From NCBI RefSeq assembly GCF_020404405.1, contig NZ_JAIZDA010000005.1:124001-188000 (forward strand): a DNA stretch of 64,000 nucleotides. Direction: 5' to 3'. The stretch is from Novosphingobium sp. FKTRR1 (GTDB taxonomy: Bacteria > Pseudomonadota > Alphaproteobacteria > Sphingomonadales > Sphingomonadaceae). Shown piece by piece: positions 39,620 to 47,321 of this stretch. The first letter of the stretch is position 1. Each line of letters opens with the position of its first letter. The notes under the pieces were generated by a model, which saw only the letters and a program-made list of their open reading frames with translations, ran no database searches and was not told the DNA's origin. The position numbers and the translations under genes were made by a program.

Positions 39620-42586
39620 ATGACAACGCGCATGCTTATCGATGCGCGCCACCAGGAAGAAACCCGGGTGGCGGTGCTCAAAGGCAACCGGATTGAAGAA
39701 TTCGATTTCGAATCCGCAGACCACAAGCAAATCAAGGGCAACATCTATCTTGCCAAGGTAACCCGGGTCGAACCTTCGCTGCAGGCAGCGTTCGTCGATT
39801 TCGGCGGGAACCGTCACGGTTTCCTCGCCTTCAGCGAAATTCACCCCGACTACTACCAGATCCCGCGTGAGGATCGTGAGGCGCTGCTGGCCGAAGAAGC
39901 CGCACACGCCGAAGAAGAAGCCGCGCTGCGTGCGGCCGACGAGGATGACGACGACTACGCCGACGGCGAATACGCCGAAGGCAGCTATGACGATGGTCAG
40001 GGCGTCACCGAAGTCGATACCTCGGAAAAGGACCACGTCTCGACGATCGAAGGCGGCGTGATCGAGAATGGCTTTGACGGCGACGACGACGGCGCTGGCG
40101 AAGGCCAGGACGACGCCAACGGCGACGACGAAGCCGCGCGCGAATCAGGCGAGGACGACAACCGCCGTCCGCGTCGGGGTCGCCGTCAGGGTCGCGCGCA
40201 GGGCAAGGAAGCCGACGAACTGCGCGCCAAGCGCATGGCGCTGCGCCGCCGTTACAAGATTCAGGACGTGATCCAGCGCCGTCAGGTTCTGCTGGTGCAG
40301 GTGGTCAAGGAAGAACGCGGCAACAAGGGCGCGGCGCTGACCACCTATCTCAGCCTGGCCGGTCGCTATTGCGTGCTCATGCCCAATTCCAGCCACGGTG
40401 GCGGCATCAGCCGCAAGATCAACTCGGCGGCCGATCGCAAGCGGCTCAAGACGATCATCACCGAGATGGAACTGCCCCGCTCGATGAGCTGCATCGTCCG
40501 CACCGCCGGACTTCAGCGCACCAAGCCCGAGATCAAGCGCGACTTTGACTATCTCGCCCGCCTGTGGGACGAGATCCGTGAAAACACGATGCGTTCGAGC
40601 GCTCCGGCACTGATCCATTCGGACAGCGACCTGATCAAACGCGCGATTCGCGACATCTACAACCGCGATATCGAGGAAGTGGTCGTCGAAGGCGAAGCGG
40701 GTTACCGCGCCGCCAAGGACTTCATGAAGTTGCTGATGCCCAGCCATGCCAAGCGGGTGCGCCAGTATGCCGATCCGGTACCGCTGTTCCAGCGCTATGG
40801 CGCCGAGGACCAGCTTACCGCGATGTACGATCCGGTCGTCCAGCTGAAGAGCGGCGGTTATCTGGTGATCAACCCGACCGAGGCGCTGGTGTCGATCGAC
40901 ATCAACTCGGGCCGTTCCACCAAGGAACACGGGATCGAGGCCACTGCGGTCAGCACCAACCTTGAAGCCGCGCGCGAAATCGCCCGCCAGTTGCGCTTGC
41001 GCGACATGGCCGGGCTGGTCGTGATCGACTTCATCGACATGGAATACGGCTCGAACGTCCGCAAGGTCGAGAAGGCCATGAAGGACGCGCTCAAGGACGA
41101 TCGCGCCCGCATCCAGGTCGGTCGCATCTCGGGCTTCGGCCTGATGGAAATGAGCCGCCAGCGCCTACGCACCGGCGTGCTCGAAGCCACCACGCGTGGT
41201 TGCCCGCACTGCGATGGTTCGGGACTCGTGCGCACCGCCTCGTCCGCCGGGCTTTCCGCGCTGCGCCTGATCGAGGACGAAGCCGCCAAGGGCAAGGGCA
41301 ACGTGATCTCGTTGTACGCCAGCCAGGAAGCGGCGATCTACGTCCTGAACGCCAAGCGCGCTGACCTTGGCGAGATCGAGGAACGCTACGGCGTCAACGT
41401 CGAAGTGATCCCCGAGGGCGAGAACGAAGGCGCCAAGATGCGCGTCGCCTCGCGCGGGCCCAAGCCCGAATTCGTGCCCCGCTTCGAACCGATCGTCGAG
41501 CCTGAAGAGGACGACATCATCGAGGACTTGTACGAGGACGAAGAGGAAGAAGTCGAAGAGCGCACCGAGCGTCCGGCCCGCCGCGAAAGCGCCACCGCTG
41601 GCAATGCCGAAGCCGAAGGCGATGGCGCCAACCGTCGCAAGCGGCGCAAGCGTCGGCGTGGCCGCAGCAAGGATCGTCGCGATGACGAAGGTCAGGGCGA
41701 AGGCGAGTTTGCCGCTCAGGACGACGAAGCTTCCGAGCAGGACGGCGAGCAGGACGGCGACGATCAGGCCGAAACCGACGGTTCTGATGACCAAGCCGGT
41801 GTGACCGAAGGTTCCGCTGGCGAAGGCGAGAACGGTGACGGCGAGAACGGTGACGGCGAGGGACGCCGCAAGCGTCGCCGCCGCCGCCGCAATCGTCGTG
41901 GTGCCCGCGACGGCGCCGCAGGTGGTGAAGGCGGTTCGACCGAAGGCGAAGGCGACTTTGCCGATGGCGAAGGTGACGAGCCGGAAGGCAACGAGGGCGC
42001 AGCCCCCGCTGCCATCGCGGCTGGTGCTGAGCCCGTTGCCGAGGCTGTCACCGAAGTGGCGCCTGCCGAGGTCGAAGCGGAAGCTGCTCCGGCCAAGCCC
42101 AAGCGCACCCGCCGCAAGAAGGCCGAGGTGGTTGCAGTAAGCGAAGCCGAAGTCGCAGCGCCGGTGGAAGCCGTCGTTGCACCGGTGGTCGAAGCTGTGG
42201 CCGAGGTGGAAGCCGCTCCGGCCAAGCCGAAGCGCACCCGCCGCAAGAAGGCTGATGCGGTTGCCGAGGAAGCGCCGGCGCAAGATGCGCCGGTTGCTGA
42301 CGAAGCACCTGCAACCGAGGCAGAACCAGCGATCGAGGTCGAGGCTGCTCCGGCCAAGCCCAAGCGCACCCGAAAGAAGAAGGTGGTCGACGCCGCACCG
42401 GCTGATGCCGCTACCGAATCGGTGCCTGTGGCTGAAGAACCCGTCGCTGCAGAGCCGGCACCGAGCGCGACAGCGCCCGAGGCCGCGGCACCAGCCGAGT
42501 CGACCGGGGCCGAAGAAGCCGAGACCGCCAATGCCGAAACCGGCGAGCCGCGTCGCGGCTGGTGGCAGCGCACCTTCGGGGCCTGA
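39620..42586 (+). CDS. rne: Ribonuclease E/G with acidic insert and basic C-terminal repeats
   Basis: Endoribonuclease that initiates mRNA decay and processes rRNA; 988 residues. An S1 domain (from about residue 37) is interrupted at about residues 90-215 by a very acidic insert ending in a basic RRPRRGRRQGR patch. The catalytic domain has Mg-binding Asp in SIDINSGR (about 424) and VIDFIDMEYG (about 470), and the zinc-link RGCPHCDGSG (about 527). The C-terminal half is disordered, with arginine-rich blocks and three copies of AAPAKPKRTR(R/K)KK, ending in RRGWWQRTFGA. ATG 39620 starts the family's MTTRMLIDA; GGAG lies 8 bases upstream. Confidence 0.96.
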   Translation: MTTRMLIDARHQEETRVAVLKGNRIEEFDFESADHKQIKGNIYLAKVTRVEPSLQAAFVDFGGNRHGFLAFSEIHPDYYQIPREDREALLAEEAAHAEEEAALRAADEDDDDYADGEYAEGSYDDGQGVTEVDTSEKDHVSTIEGGVIENGFDGDDDGAGEGQDDANGDDEAARESGEDDNRRPRRGRRQGRAQGKEADELRAKRMALRRRYKIQDVIQRRQVLLVQVVKEERGNKGAALTTYLSLAGRYCVLMPNSSHGGGISRKINSAADRKRLKTIITEMELPRSMSCIVRTAGLQRTKPEIKRDFDYLARLWDEIRENTMRSSAPALIHSDSDLIKRAIRDIYNRDIEEVVVEGEAGYRAAKDFMKLLMPSHAKRVRQYADPVPLFQRYGAEDQLTAMYDPVVQLKSGGYLVINPTEALVSIDINSGRSTKEHGIEATAVSTNLEAAREIARQLRLRDMAGLVVIDFIDMEYGSNVRKVEKAMKDALKDDRARIQVGRISGFGLMEMSRQRLRTGVLEATTRGCPHCDGSGLVRTASSAGLSALRLIEDEAAKGKGNVISLYASQEAAIYVLNAKRADLGEIEERYGVNVEVIPEGENEGAKMRVASRGPKPEFVPRFEPIVEPEEDDIIEDLYEDEEEEVEERTERPARRESATAGNAEAEGDGANRRKRRKRRRGRSKDRRDDEGQGEGEFAAQDDEASEQDGEQDGDDQAETDGSDDQAGVTEGSAGEGENGDGENGDGEGRRKRRRRRRNRRGARDGAAGGEGGSTEGEGDFADGEGDEPEGNEGAAPAAIAAGAEPVAEAVTEVAPAEVEAEAAPAKPKRTRRKKAEVVAVSEAEVAAPVEAVVAPVVEAVAEVEAAPAKPKRTRRKKADAVAEEAPAQDAPVADEAPATEAEPAIEVEAAPAKPKRTRKKKVVDAAPADAATESVPVAEEPVAAEPAPSATAPEAAAPAESTGAEEAETANAETGEPRRGWWQRTFGA
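42086..42381 (+). repeat. Three in-gene repeats encoding AAPAKPKRTRRKK
   Basis: Three near-identical segments of about 36 bases begin at about 42086, 42215 and 42347, spaced 43 and 44 codons apart inside the rne C-terminal region. Each encodes a lysine/arginine-rich AAPAKPKRTR(R/K)KK unit separated by Glu/Ala/Val-rich linkers. They are coding repeats, likely RNA- or partner-binding sites, not a mobile or CRISPR repeat. Confidence 0.8.
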
Positions 42587-42631
42587 TCATCTGACAGCCT
42601 GATCATCCGACAGGTCGTCATCGCTGACCAC

Positions 42632-42669
42632 AAAAACCGCCCCGCCGCACTTGCGACGGGGCGGTTTTT
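42632..42669 (+). terminator. rne: Intrinsic terminator of rne
   Basis: A perfect 13-base stem (AAAAACCGCCCCG paired with CGGGGCGGTTTTT) with a 12-base loop, ending in TTTTT, 46 bases after the rne stop. This is a textbook Rho-independent terminator. The A tract on the left would let it work on the other strand too, but no minus-strand gene ends nearby. Confidence 0.93.
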
Positions 42670-42732
42670 CGTTGGCGATCGGTATGCAACAAGGGTGGCT
42701 TGGAACAGCCCGCCTCCGCTAGACAAGCGCCG

Positions 42733-43548
42733 ATGGAGTCCTTGTCCCGCCCCGAACTCGATGTCGCGATCTGGCAGGCCCCCGGCCTGTCCGGCGCCCC
42801 CGACGCTATGCTGGACCGTCTGGCTGCCTTGCTCGATGGTGGCACGCTCGAAGGTGCCGATCTGCTGCTCCTGCCCGAACTGTGGTCATGCGGCTACTTT
42901 GACGAAACTGCGGTGCGCGCAGGCGCCGAGCCGCTCGATGGGCCAACCGCGCAACGTCTTTCTGCACTCGCGCGCGCTCATGGATTGGCGATCGCCTGGG
43001 GCCATGCGGAGCGCGAAGCCCCCGACCAATCCATCTGGAACGCGGCTACGCTGATCGGTGCGGATGGGGCGGTTCTGCTCCACTATCGCAAGGTCAACTT
43101 GTGGGATCGTTATGAAAAGGCGCTGTTTGCGCCCGGCACGGAACCTAGCGCGCTTGCTACGCTGAGTGGCTGGAAACTGGGTTTTTCGATCTGTTACGAC
43201 ACCGAATTCCCTGAAACTTTCCGCGATCTGGCGGTCAGGGGCGCCGATTTGGTGCTCGCCCCGACGGCGCTGGGCGCGGAATTCGGCGTGGTCGGCGACG
43301 CACTGCTGCGCACGCGTGCGTTCGAGAACGGCCTGTTCCTCGCCTTTGCCAATCGCAGCGGGTGCGAGCACGGCTACGCGTTCGGCGCAGGCTCGGGAAT
43401 TGTCGGGCCTGATGGCACTTTTCTCGCAAAGGCCGAAGCCGACAGCGTCGTGGTGCGCGCATCGCTCAGCCACGACCGAATCGCCGCCGCACGGCGCCGC
43501 TCTCCATATTTAACCGATCTGCGCTGGGCTGCGCCGAGCATGGCCTGA
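42733..43548 (+). CDS. Carbon-nitrogen hydrolase (nitrilase superfamily)
   Basis: A 271-residue amidohydrolase with the complete Glu-Lys-Cys triad: Glu49 (LLPELW), Lys120 (HYRKVNLW) and Cys154 (SICYDTEFPE). The length and motifs fit the aliphatic-amidase / omega-amidase-like branch that cleaves small amides or carbamoyl compounds; the exact substrate cannot be read. The start at ATG 42733 (MESLSRPELDVAIWQ) puts the first beta strand at the N-terminus as usual; a TTG 33 bases upstream is less likely. It lies after the rne terminator, so it has its own promoter. It converges on the methyltransferase gene. Confidence 0.87.
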   Translation: MESLSRPELDVAIWQAPGLSGAPDAMLDRLAALLDGGTLEGADLLLLPELWSCGYFDETAVRAGAEPLDGPTAQRLSALARAHGLAIAWGHAEREAPDQSIWNAATLIGADGAVLLHYRKVNLWDRYEKALFAPGTEPSALATLSGWKLGFSICYDTEFPETFRDLAVRGADLVLAPTALGAEFGVVGDALLRTRAFENGLFLAFANRSGCEHGYAFGAGSGIVGPDGTFLAKAEADSVVVRASLSHDRIAAARRRSPYLTDLRWAAPSMA

Positions 43549-43574
43549 CGGCACCGAAACACAAACCGGGCATC

Positions 43575-44207
43575 TCAATCGGGGCGGTGCGCGACGCCCC
43601 ATTCCATCCACCCGGCAAAGCGCGGCATCCCCGGCATGTACCGCGCGCCCATCGACTCGACGGCAAAGCCCGCGGCTGCCACGGCACTGCTGATCGGGCG
43701 GGTAAGGTGGCAGCCACCCAGCAGCGGCCGCCATACCGGCTCGATGCGCCTTTGCCAGCGTTGGATGCCCGGATCAGGCGCCTGCCCATGCTCGAGGAAC
43801 AGCAACCGTCCGCCGGGCCGAATCACGCGATAAAGTTCGCGCAGAACCTGCTTTGGATCGCTGACCGAACAGAGCGTGTATGTGCAGACCGCCGTGTCGA
43901 ACGCGGCTGCCGCAAACGGGATCGCCTCGCCCACTCCGGGCCGAAGATCGCATGCATGGCCAAGGTGCGCGGCGCGCGCACGCGCGGTGTCGAGCAAGGC
44001 GGGCGACGGATCGATGCCGGCAAGGCTGGCAAGGCGCCGTGGATCATAGAACTGCTGGTTCAAGCCGCCGCCGCAGCCAAGCTCGAACACGTCGCCATGG
44101 GCCAGGGGAACCACCTGCGCGCGCAGCTCCATTATCGGTGGTGCCGCGCAGGCGCATCCTATCAGGCGCGGAACCACGTGCCTGTCCCACAAGGCGGCAA
44201 TGCCCAT
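43575..44207 (-). CDS. Class I SAM-dependent methyltransferase
   Basis: A 210-residue methyltransferase with SAM motif I DVFELGCGGGLNQQF, the acidic residue after strand 2 (LAGIDPSPALLD), motif II region FDTAVCTYTLCSV and post-III RPGGRLLFLEHG. The pattern is like the UbiE/COQ5-related phosphatidylethanolamine or small-lipid methyltransferases (methyltransf_11). A Cys-rich N-terminal stretch (IGCACAAPP) is common in these sphingomonad proteins. The substrate is unknown. It is divergent from sdhB over 170 bases. Confidence 0.83.
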   Translation of the reverse strand: MGIAALWDRHVVPRLIGCACAAPPIMELRAQVVPLAHGDVFELGCGGGLNQQFYDPRRLASLAGIDPSPALLDTARARAAHLGHACDLRPGVGEAIPFAAAAFDTAVCTYTLCSVSDPKQVLRELYRVIRPGGRLLFLEHGQAPDPGIQRWQRRIEPVWRPLLGGCHLTRPISSAVAAAGFAVESMGARYMPGMPRFAGWMEWGVAHRPD

Positions 44208-44377
44208 CAGCCCCTCCGAAATGTGCGCCGGTTCCCGGCGTCGAGGAGCAAATGTGCCCGCTCACGCACGCATCGGCAAGCGATCTTGGTGGGCAAGGCA
44301 ATTCCTGCCCATTTGAACCCCTTGCCCCGGCCTACGTATGCGCTAAGGACGATTCGGCATCCTAATGGGGTAAGTTC

Positions 44378-45160
44378 ATGGCGACCTTCTCGCTTCCGAA
44401 GAATTCCAAGATCACCGGCAAGGCACGTCACCACGCTGCGGCCACCAGCGGTCGGGTGAGGAAGTTCAAGGTATACCGATACGACCCCGATAGCGGCGAA
44501 AATCCCCGCTACGACACGTTCGATATCGATCTTGAACAGTGCGGGCCGATGGTGCTCGACGCATTGATCAAGATGAAGAGCGATCAGGATCCGACGCTGA
44601 CCTTCCGCCGTTCGTGCCGTGAAGGCATTTGTGGATCGTGCGCGATGAACATCAACGGGCGCAACGGCCTTGCCTGCACCACCGCGATCGAGGATCTGAA
44701 GGGCGAAGTGCGGATCACACCGCTGCCGCACATGGAAGTGATCAAGGATCTCGTTCCCGATTTCACGCATTTCTATGCGCAGTACGCCTCGATCCGGCCG
44801 TGGTTGCAGACGGTTTCGCCCACGCCCTCGGGCAAGGAACGGCTGCAGAGCCCCGAACAGCGCGAAAAGCTCGATGGCCTGTACGAGTGCATTCTGTGCG
44901 CGTGCTGCTCGACCTCGTGCCCCAGCTATTGGTGGAACTCCGACAAGTTCCTCGGCCCCGCGATCCTGCTTCAGGCCTATCGCTGGCTGGCTGACAGCCG
45001 TGACGAGATGACTGGCGAACGGCTTGACGAGTTGGAAGATCCCTTCCGCCTCTATCGCTGCCACACCATCATGAACTGCGCCAACGTCTGCCCGAAGGGC
45101 CTGTCGCCAGCGCGCGCGATCGCTGAAATCAAGAAGATGCAGGCCGAACGCGCGCTCTGA
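44378..45160 (+). CDS. sdhB: Succinate dehydrogenase iron-sulfur subunit
   Basis: Electron-transfer subunit of complex II, 260 residues. The [2Fe-2S] ligands are in [23 protein letters not shown], the [4Fe-4S] in [16 protein letters not shown] and the [3Fe-4S] in [17 protein letters not shown]. The N-terminus is about 20 residues longer than in E. coli, typical of alphaproteobacteria and mitochondria. No sdhC, sdhD or sdhA lies next to it, so the other subunits must be encoded elsewhere. It is followed after 16 bases by a thioesterase gene. Confidence 0.96.
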   Translation: MATFSLPKNSKITGKARHHAAATSGRVRKFKVYRYDPDSGENPRYDTFDIDLEQCGPMVLDALIKMKSDQDPTLTFRRSCREGICGSCAMNINGRNGLACTTAIEDLKGEVRITPLPHMEVIKDLVPDFTHFYAQYASIRPWLQTVSPTPSGKERLQSPEQREKLDGLYECILCACCSTSCPSYWWNSDKFLGPAILLQAYRWLADSRDEMTGERLDELEDPFRLYRCHTIMNCANVCPKGLSPARAIAEIKKMQAERAL

Positions 45161-45176
45161 GCGCGCGTTCCCCGCT

Positions 45177-45662
45177 ATGCCGGGCCGATCGATGACTGCG
45201 CCTTCCAGCGGGTTCGTGTTCGAACCGAGCGCCTATCATCCCGGCTGGTCGACGTGGAATCTGGCCGATCCGACCCGCTTCAACGCCCAAACCATGGGCG
45301 AAATGCTGGTTCGGATCGAGGATCATGCCGACGGTGGCCGCAGAGTGCGGCTGCGCATGGCTCCTGAACGCCGCCACACCAATCTGCTCGATGCAGTGCA
45401 TGGCGGTGTCACGCTGGCGTTGATCGACATCGCGCTGTTTGCCGGTATGCGGTTGCTGCTTGGTGGCGATGCGGCCGGTTCGGTCACGCTCGACTTGTCG
45501 ACCCAGTTCATTGGCGCAGGACGGATCAACCACCCACTCGACGCGGTAGTCGAAGTGCTGCGCGAAACGCGGCGCCTGGTCTTCGTGCGCGGGCTGATCG
45601 AGCAGGACGACAACCTTGTGGCGGCCTTCAACGGGACGATCCGCAAGCCGTCGAGCCGGTGA
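45177..45662 (+). CDS. PaaI-family hotdog thioesterase
   Basis: A 161-residue acyl-CoA thioesterase of the hotdog fold (PaaI / 4HBT). The helix that closes the active site reads AVHGGVTLALIDIALFAG, with HGG and the following Asp/Glu region typical of the family; strands TLDLSTQFIGAG and AVVEVLRETRRLVFVRGLIEQ follow. ATG 45177 is given, but ATG 45192 (MTAPSSGF) is as likely; neither has a clear ribosome site. It ends overlapping the zapE start codon region (GTGA), so it is co-translated within sdhB-thioesterase-zapE. Confidence 0.82.
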   Translation: MPGRSMTAPSSGFVFEPSAYHPGWSTWNLADPTRFNAQTMGEMLVRIEDHADGGRRVRLRMAPERRHTNLLDAVHGGVTLALIDIALFAGMRLLLGGDAAGSVTLDLSTQFIGAGRINHPLDAVVEVLRETRRLVFVRGLIEQDDNLVAAFNGTIRKPSSR

Positions 45663-46804
45663 GCAGAACCACGATGCGGGTTTCCGACCGTTACGCTCAA
45701 CTCATCGCTGCAGGCGAATTGCGCCCCGACCCTGAGCAGGCGGCCGCAGCAGAACGACTCGATGCCCTGCAGCAGGAGCTGGAGGCCGCTCCCCCACCGC
45801 TGGGACTGGTCGGCAGGCTGTTCGGACGCAAGCGCGCCGCACCATCGCGCGGCGTCTACATGTGGGGCAGCGTCGGACGTGGCAAGTCGATGCTGATGGA
45901 CTTGTTCCACGACAACCTGGACGTTCCTGCCAAGCGTCGCGCGCACTTCCACGAGTTCATGCTCGATATTCACGCCCGCCTGCGCGAGGAGCGCAAGAAG
46001 GAGGGCGGCGACCCGATCCTGCCCGTGGCCGCCCAGATCGCCGCCGAGTGCCGCGTGCTGTCGTTCGACGAGATGGTCGTCAACAACAGCGCCGACGCGA
46101 TGATCATGAGCCGATTGTTCACCGCGCTGATCGTGGAACACGATGTCACCATCGTCACCACCTCCAACCGGGCTCCTTCGCAGCTTTACAAGGACGGGCT
46201 CAACCGTGAGCACTTCCTGCCGTTTATCGCGCTGGTCGAAAGTCGGCTCGATGTGCTGACGCTCAACGGGCCGACCGACTACCGGCTGGAGCGGATGCGG
46301 GGCGTGGGCACATGGCACGTGCCGGTCGGTCCGGTGGCGACCGAAGCCGTACGCGAGGCGTTCTTCCGCCTCACCGACTATCCGCCCGAGGACAGCGCCC
46401 ACGTGCCGTCAACCGATCTGGATGTCGGCGCCGGGCGGACGATCCACGTGCCCAAAAGCCTGAAAGGCGTGGGCGTGTTCAGCTTCAAGCGGTTGTGCAT
46501 GGATGCGCGCGGGGCAGCCGACTATCTGGCCATCGCGCGCAACTATCACACCGTGATCGTTGTCGCGATCCCGCTGCTCGGCCCCGAGCGGCGCAACGAG
46601 ACCATGCGCTTCATCACGCTGATCGACGCGCTGTATGAACACAAAGTCAAATTGATTGCCACCGCCGACGCCGAGCCTCAGGCGCTGTATGACTTCGCTG
46701 GCAAAGGCGACGACGAAGGCCGCTTCATGTTCGATCGCACGGTCAGCCGGCTGATGGAAATGCAGAGTCAGGATTATCTGGCATTGGGCCACGGCGACGA
46801 CTGA
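45659..46804 (+). CDS. zapE: Cell division protein ZapE (AFG1-like ATPase)
   Basis: A 381-residue P-loop ATPase of the ZapE/AFG1 family, which in E. coli destabilises FtsZ polymers and in mitochondria (AFG1/LACE1) supports respiratory-chain quality control. Walker A is GSVGRGKSMLMD, Walker B is VLSFDEMVV with DEM in place of the usual DEF, followed by the sensor TTSNRAP. The C-terminal part has GVGVFSFKRLCM and the RFITLIDALYEHKVKL segment typical of the family. GTG 45659 overlaps the previous stop; ATG 45674 (MRVSDRYAQL) is an alternative. Neighbourhood with sdhB is common in alphaproteobacteria. Confidence 0.92.
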   Translation: MSRTTMRVSDRYAQLIAAGELRPDPEQAAAAERLDALQQELEAAPPPLGLVGRLFGRKRAAPSRGVYMWGSVGRGKSMLMDLFHDNLDVPAKRRAHFHEFMLDIHARLREERKKEGGDPILPVAAQIAAECRVLSFDEMVVNNSADAMIMSRLFTALIVEHDVTIVTTSNRAPSQLYKDGLNREHFLPFIALVESRLDVLTLNGPTDYRLERMRGVGTWHVPVGPVATEAVREAFFRLTDYPPEDSAHVPSTDLDVGAGRTIHVPKSLKGVGVFSFKRLCMDARGAADYLAIARNYHTVIVVAIPLLGPERRNETMRFITLIDALYEHKVKLIATADAEPQALYDFAGKGDDEGRFMFDRTVSRLMEMQSQDYLALGHGDD

Positions 46805-47053
46805 CTCGGTGCTGAGGCAATGCTGACCCGGCTCGCCTCAAAACTTGGCGTGTGTCGGTCTGGAAGGAATACCGCATAGTCATTTGCCCCGAGACTTGGG
46901 GAAAACCTTTGCAGCCATCCTTGAAGCTTCCTTCCCCCGACTGTATCGAAATGTGACAATCGATGTTGGTGCGCCTCGATCACCTTACCAAAGATGGTTA
47001 CCAAAAGGTGATTCGCGACTCAAACGAGCGTTAATGCGTGCCTCAAATAGCAA

Positions 47054-47081
47054 GAGGCTCAAGCCATAGGGCTTGAGCCTC
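47054..47081 (-). terminator. Perfect 12-bp hairpin, possible terminator
   Basis: GAGGCTCAAGCC and its exact complement flank a 4-base loop. On the minus strand the stem is followed by TTGCTATTTG, a modest T-rich stretch, so it may terminate a transcript coming from the candidate short ORF about 130 bases upstream. On the plus strand no T tract follows, so it is a poor zapE terminator. Function is inferred only. Confidence 0.45.
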
Positions 47082-47209
47082 CGGTATCGGCTGGTCTGAT
47101 TACCTTGCCCTGCGAGCGATCCAGGATCGTCAACAAACCAAGGAATCACGCCGTTTTTGGCATTCCGTGAACTTGGCGCACTAAGCCGTCAGGCTTCGTG
47201 CAACCACGA

Positions 47210-47260
47210 TCAACGGAACAGGAACTTCAGAATGTCGAACCATACATGTGCAAAAGTCAT
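47210..47260 (-). CDS. Candidate 16-residue small protein
   Basis: A very short ORF encoding MTFAHVWFDILKFLFR. It is listed because its expression signals are unusually complete: GGAGGG lies five bases before the ATG, and TTGTTA (47313-47318), a 17-base spacer and TAAATG (47290-47295) could be a promoter, giving a leader of about 23 bases. The peptide is aromatic and hydrophobic with spaced charges, able to form an amphipathic membrane-active helix. It lies 61 bases after the EAL gene stop. Chance occurrence cannot be excluded; I know of no homologue. Confidence 0.35.
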   Translation of the reverse strand: MTFAHVWFDILKFLFR

Positions 47261-47321
47261 TGAAACCCTCCATCCACTGAGAGGATTTCCATTTACCATT
47301 CGCCTAGATGGTTAACAAGTT

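Larger units (their letters stand above)
46805..47321. other. Gene-poor, structured spacer
   Basis: 517 bases between zapE and the EAL gene, visibly richer in A and T than the flanks, with no ORF over 60 codons that looks coding. It contains several inverted repeats: ATCACCTT/AAGGTGAT at 46979-47012, a perfect 12-base hairpin at 47054-47081, and AAGCC/GGCTT around 47183-47197. It also holds a candidate short ORF at 47210-47260. Together these suggest a small-RNA or small-peptide locus, but this is not shown. Confidence 0.5.

Noticed and set aside
39136..39696. Plus-strand open frame of 186 codons in the rne leader
   Set aside because: It runs into rne in another frame, shows no ribosome site or family feature, and has random-looking composition.
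42086..42381. CRISPR-like regularly spaced repeats
   Set aside because: Only three imperfect units, all in frame inside rne and encoding a basic motif; spacers are coding Ala/Glu linkers.
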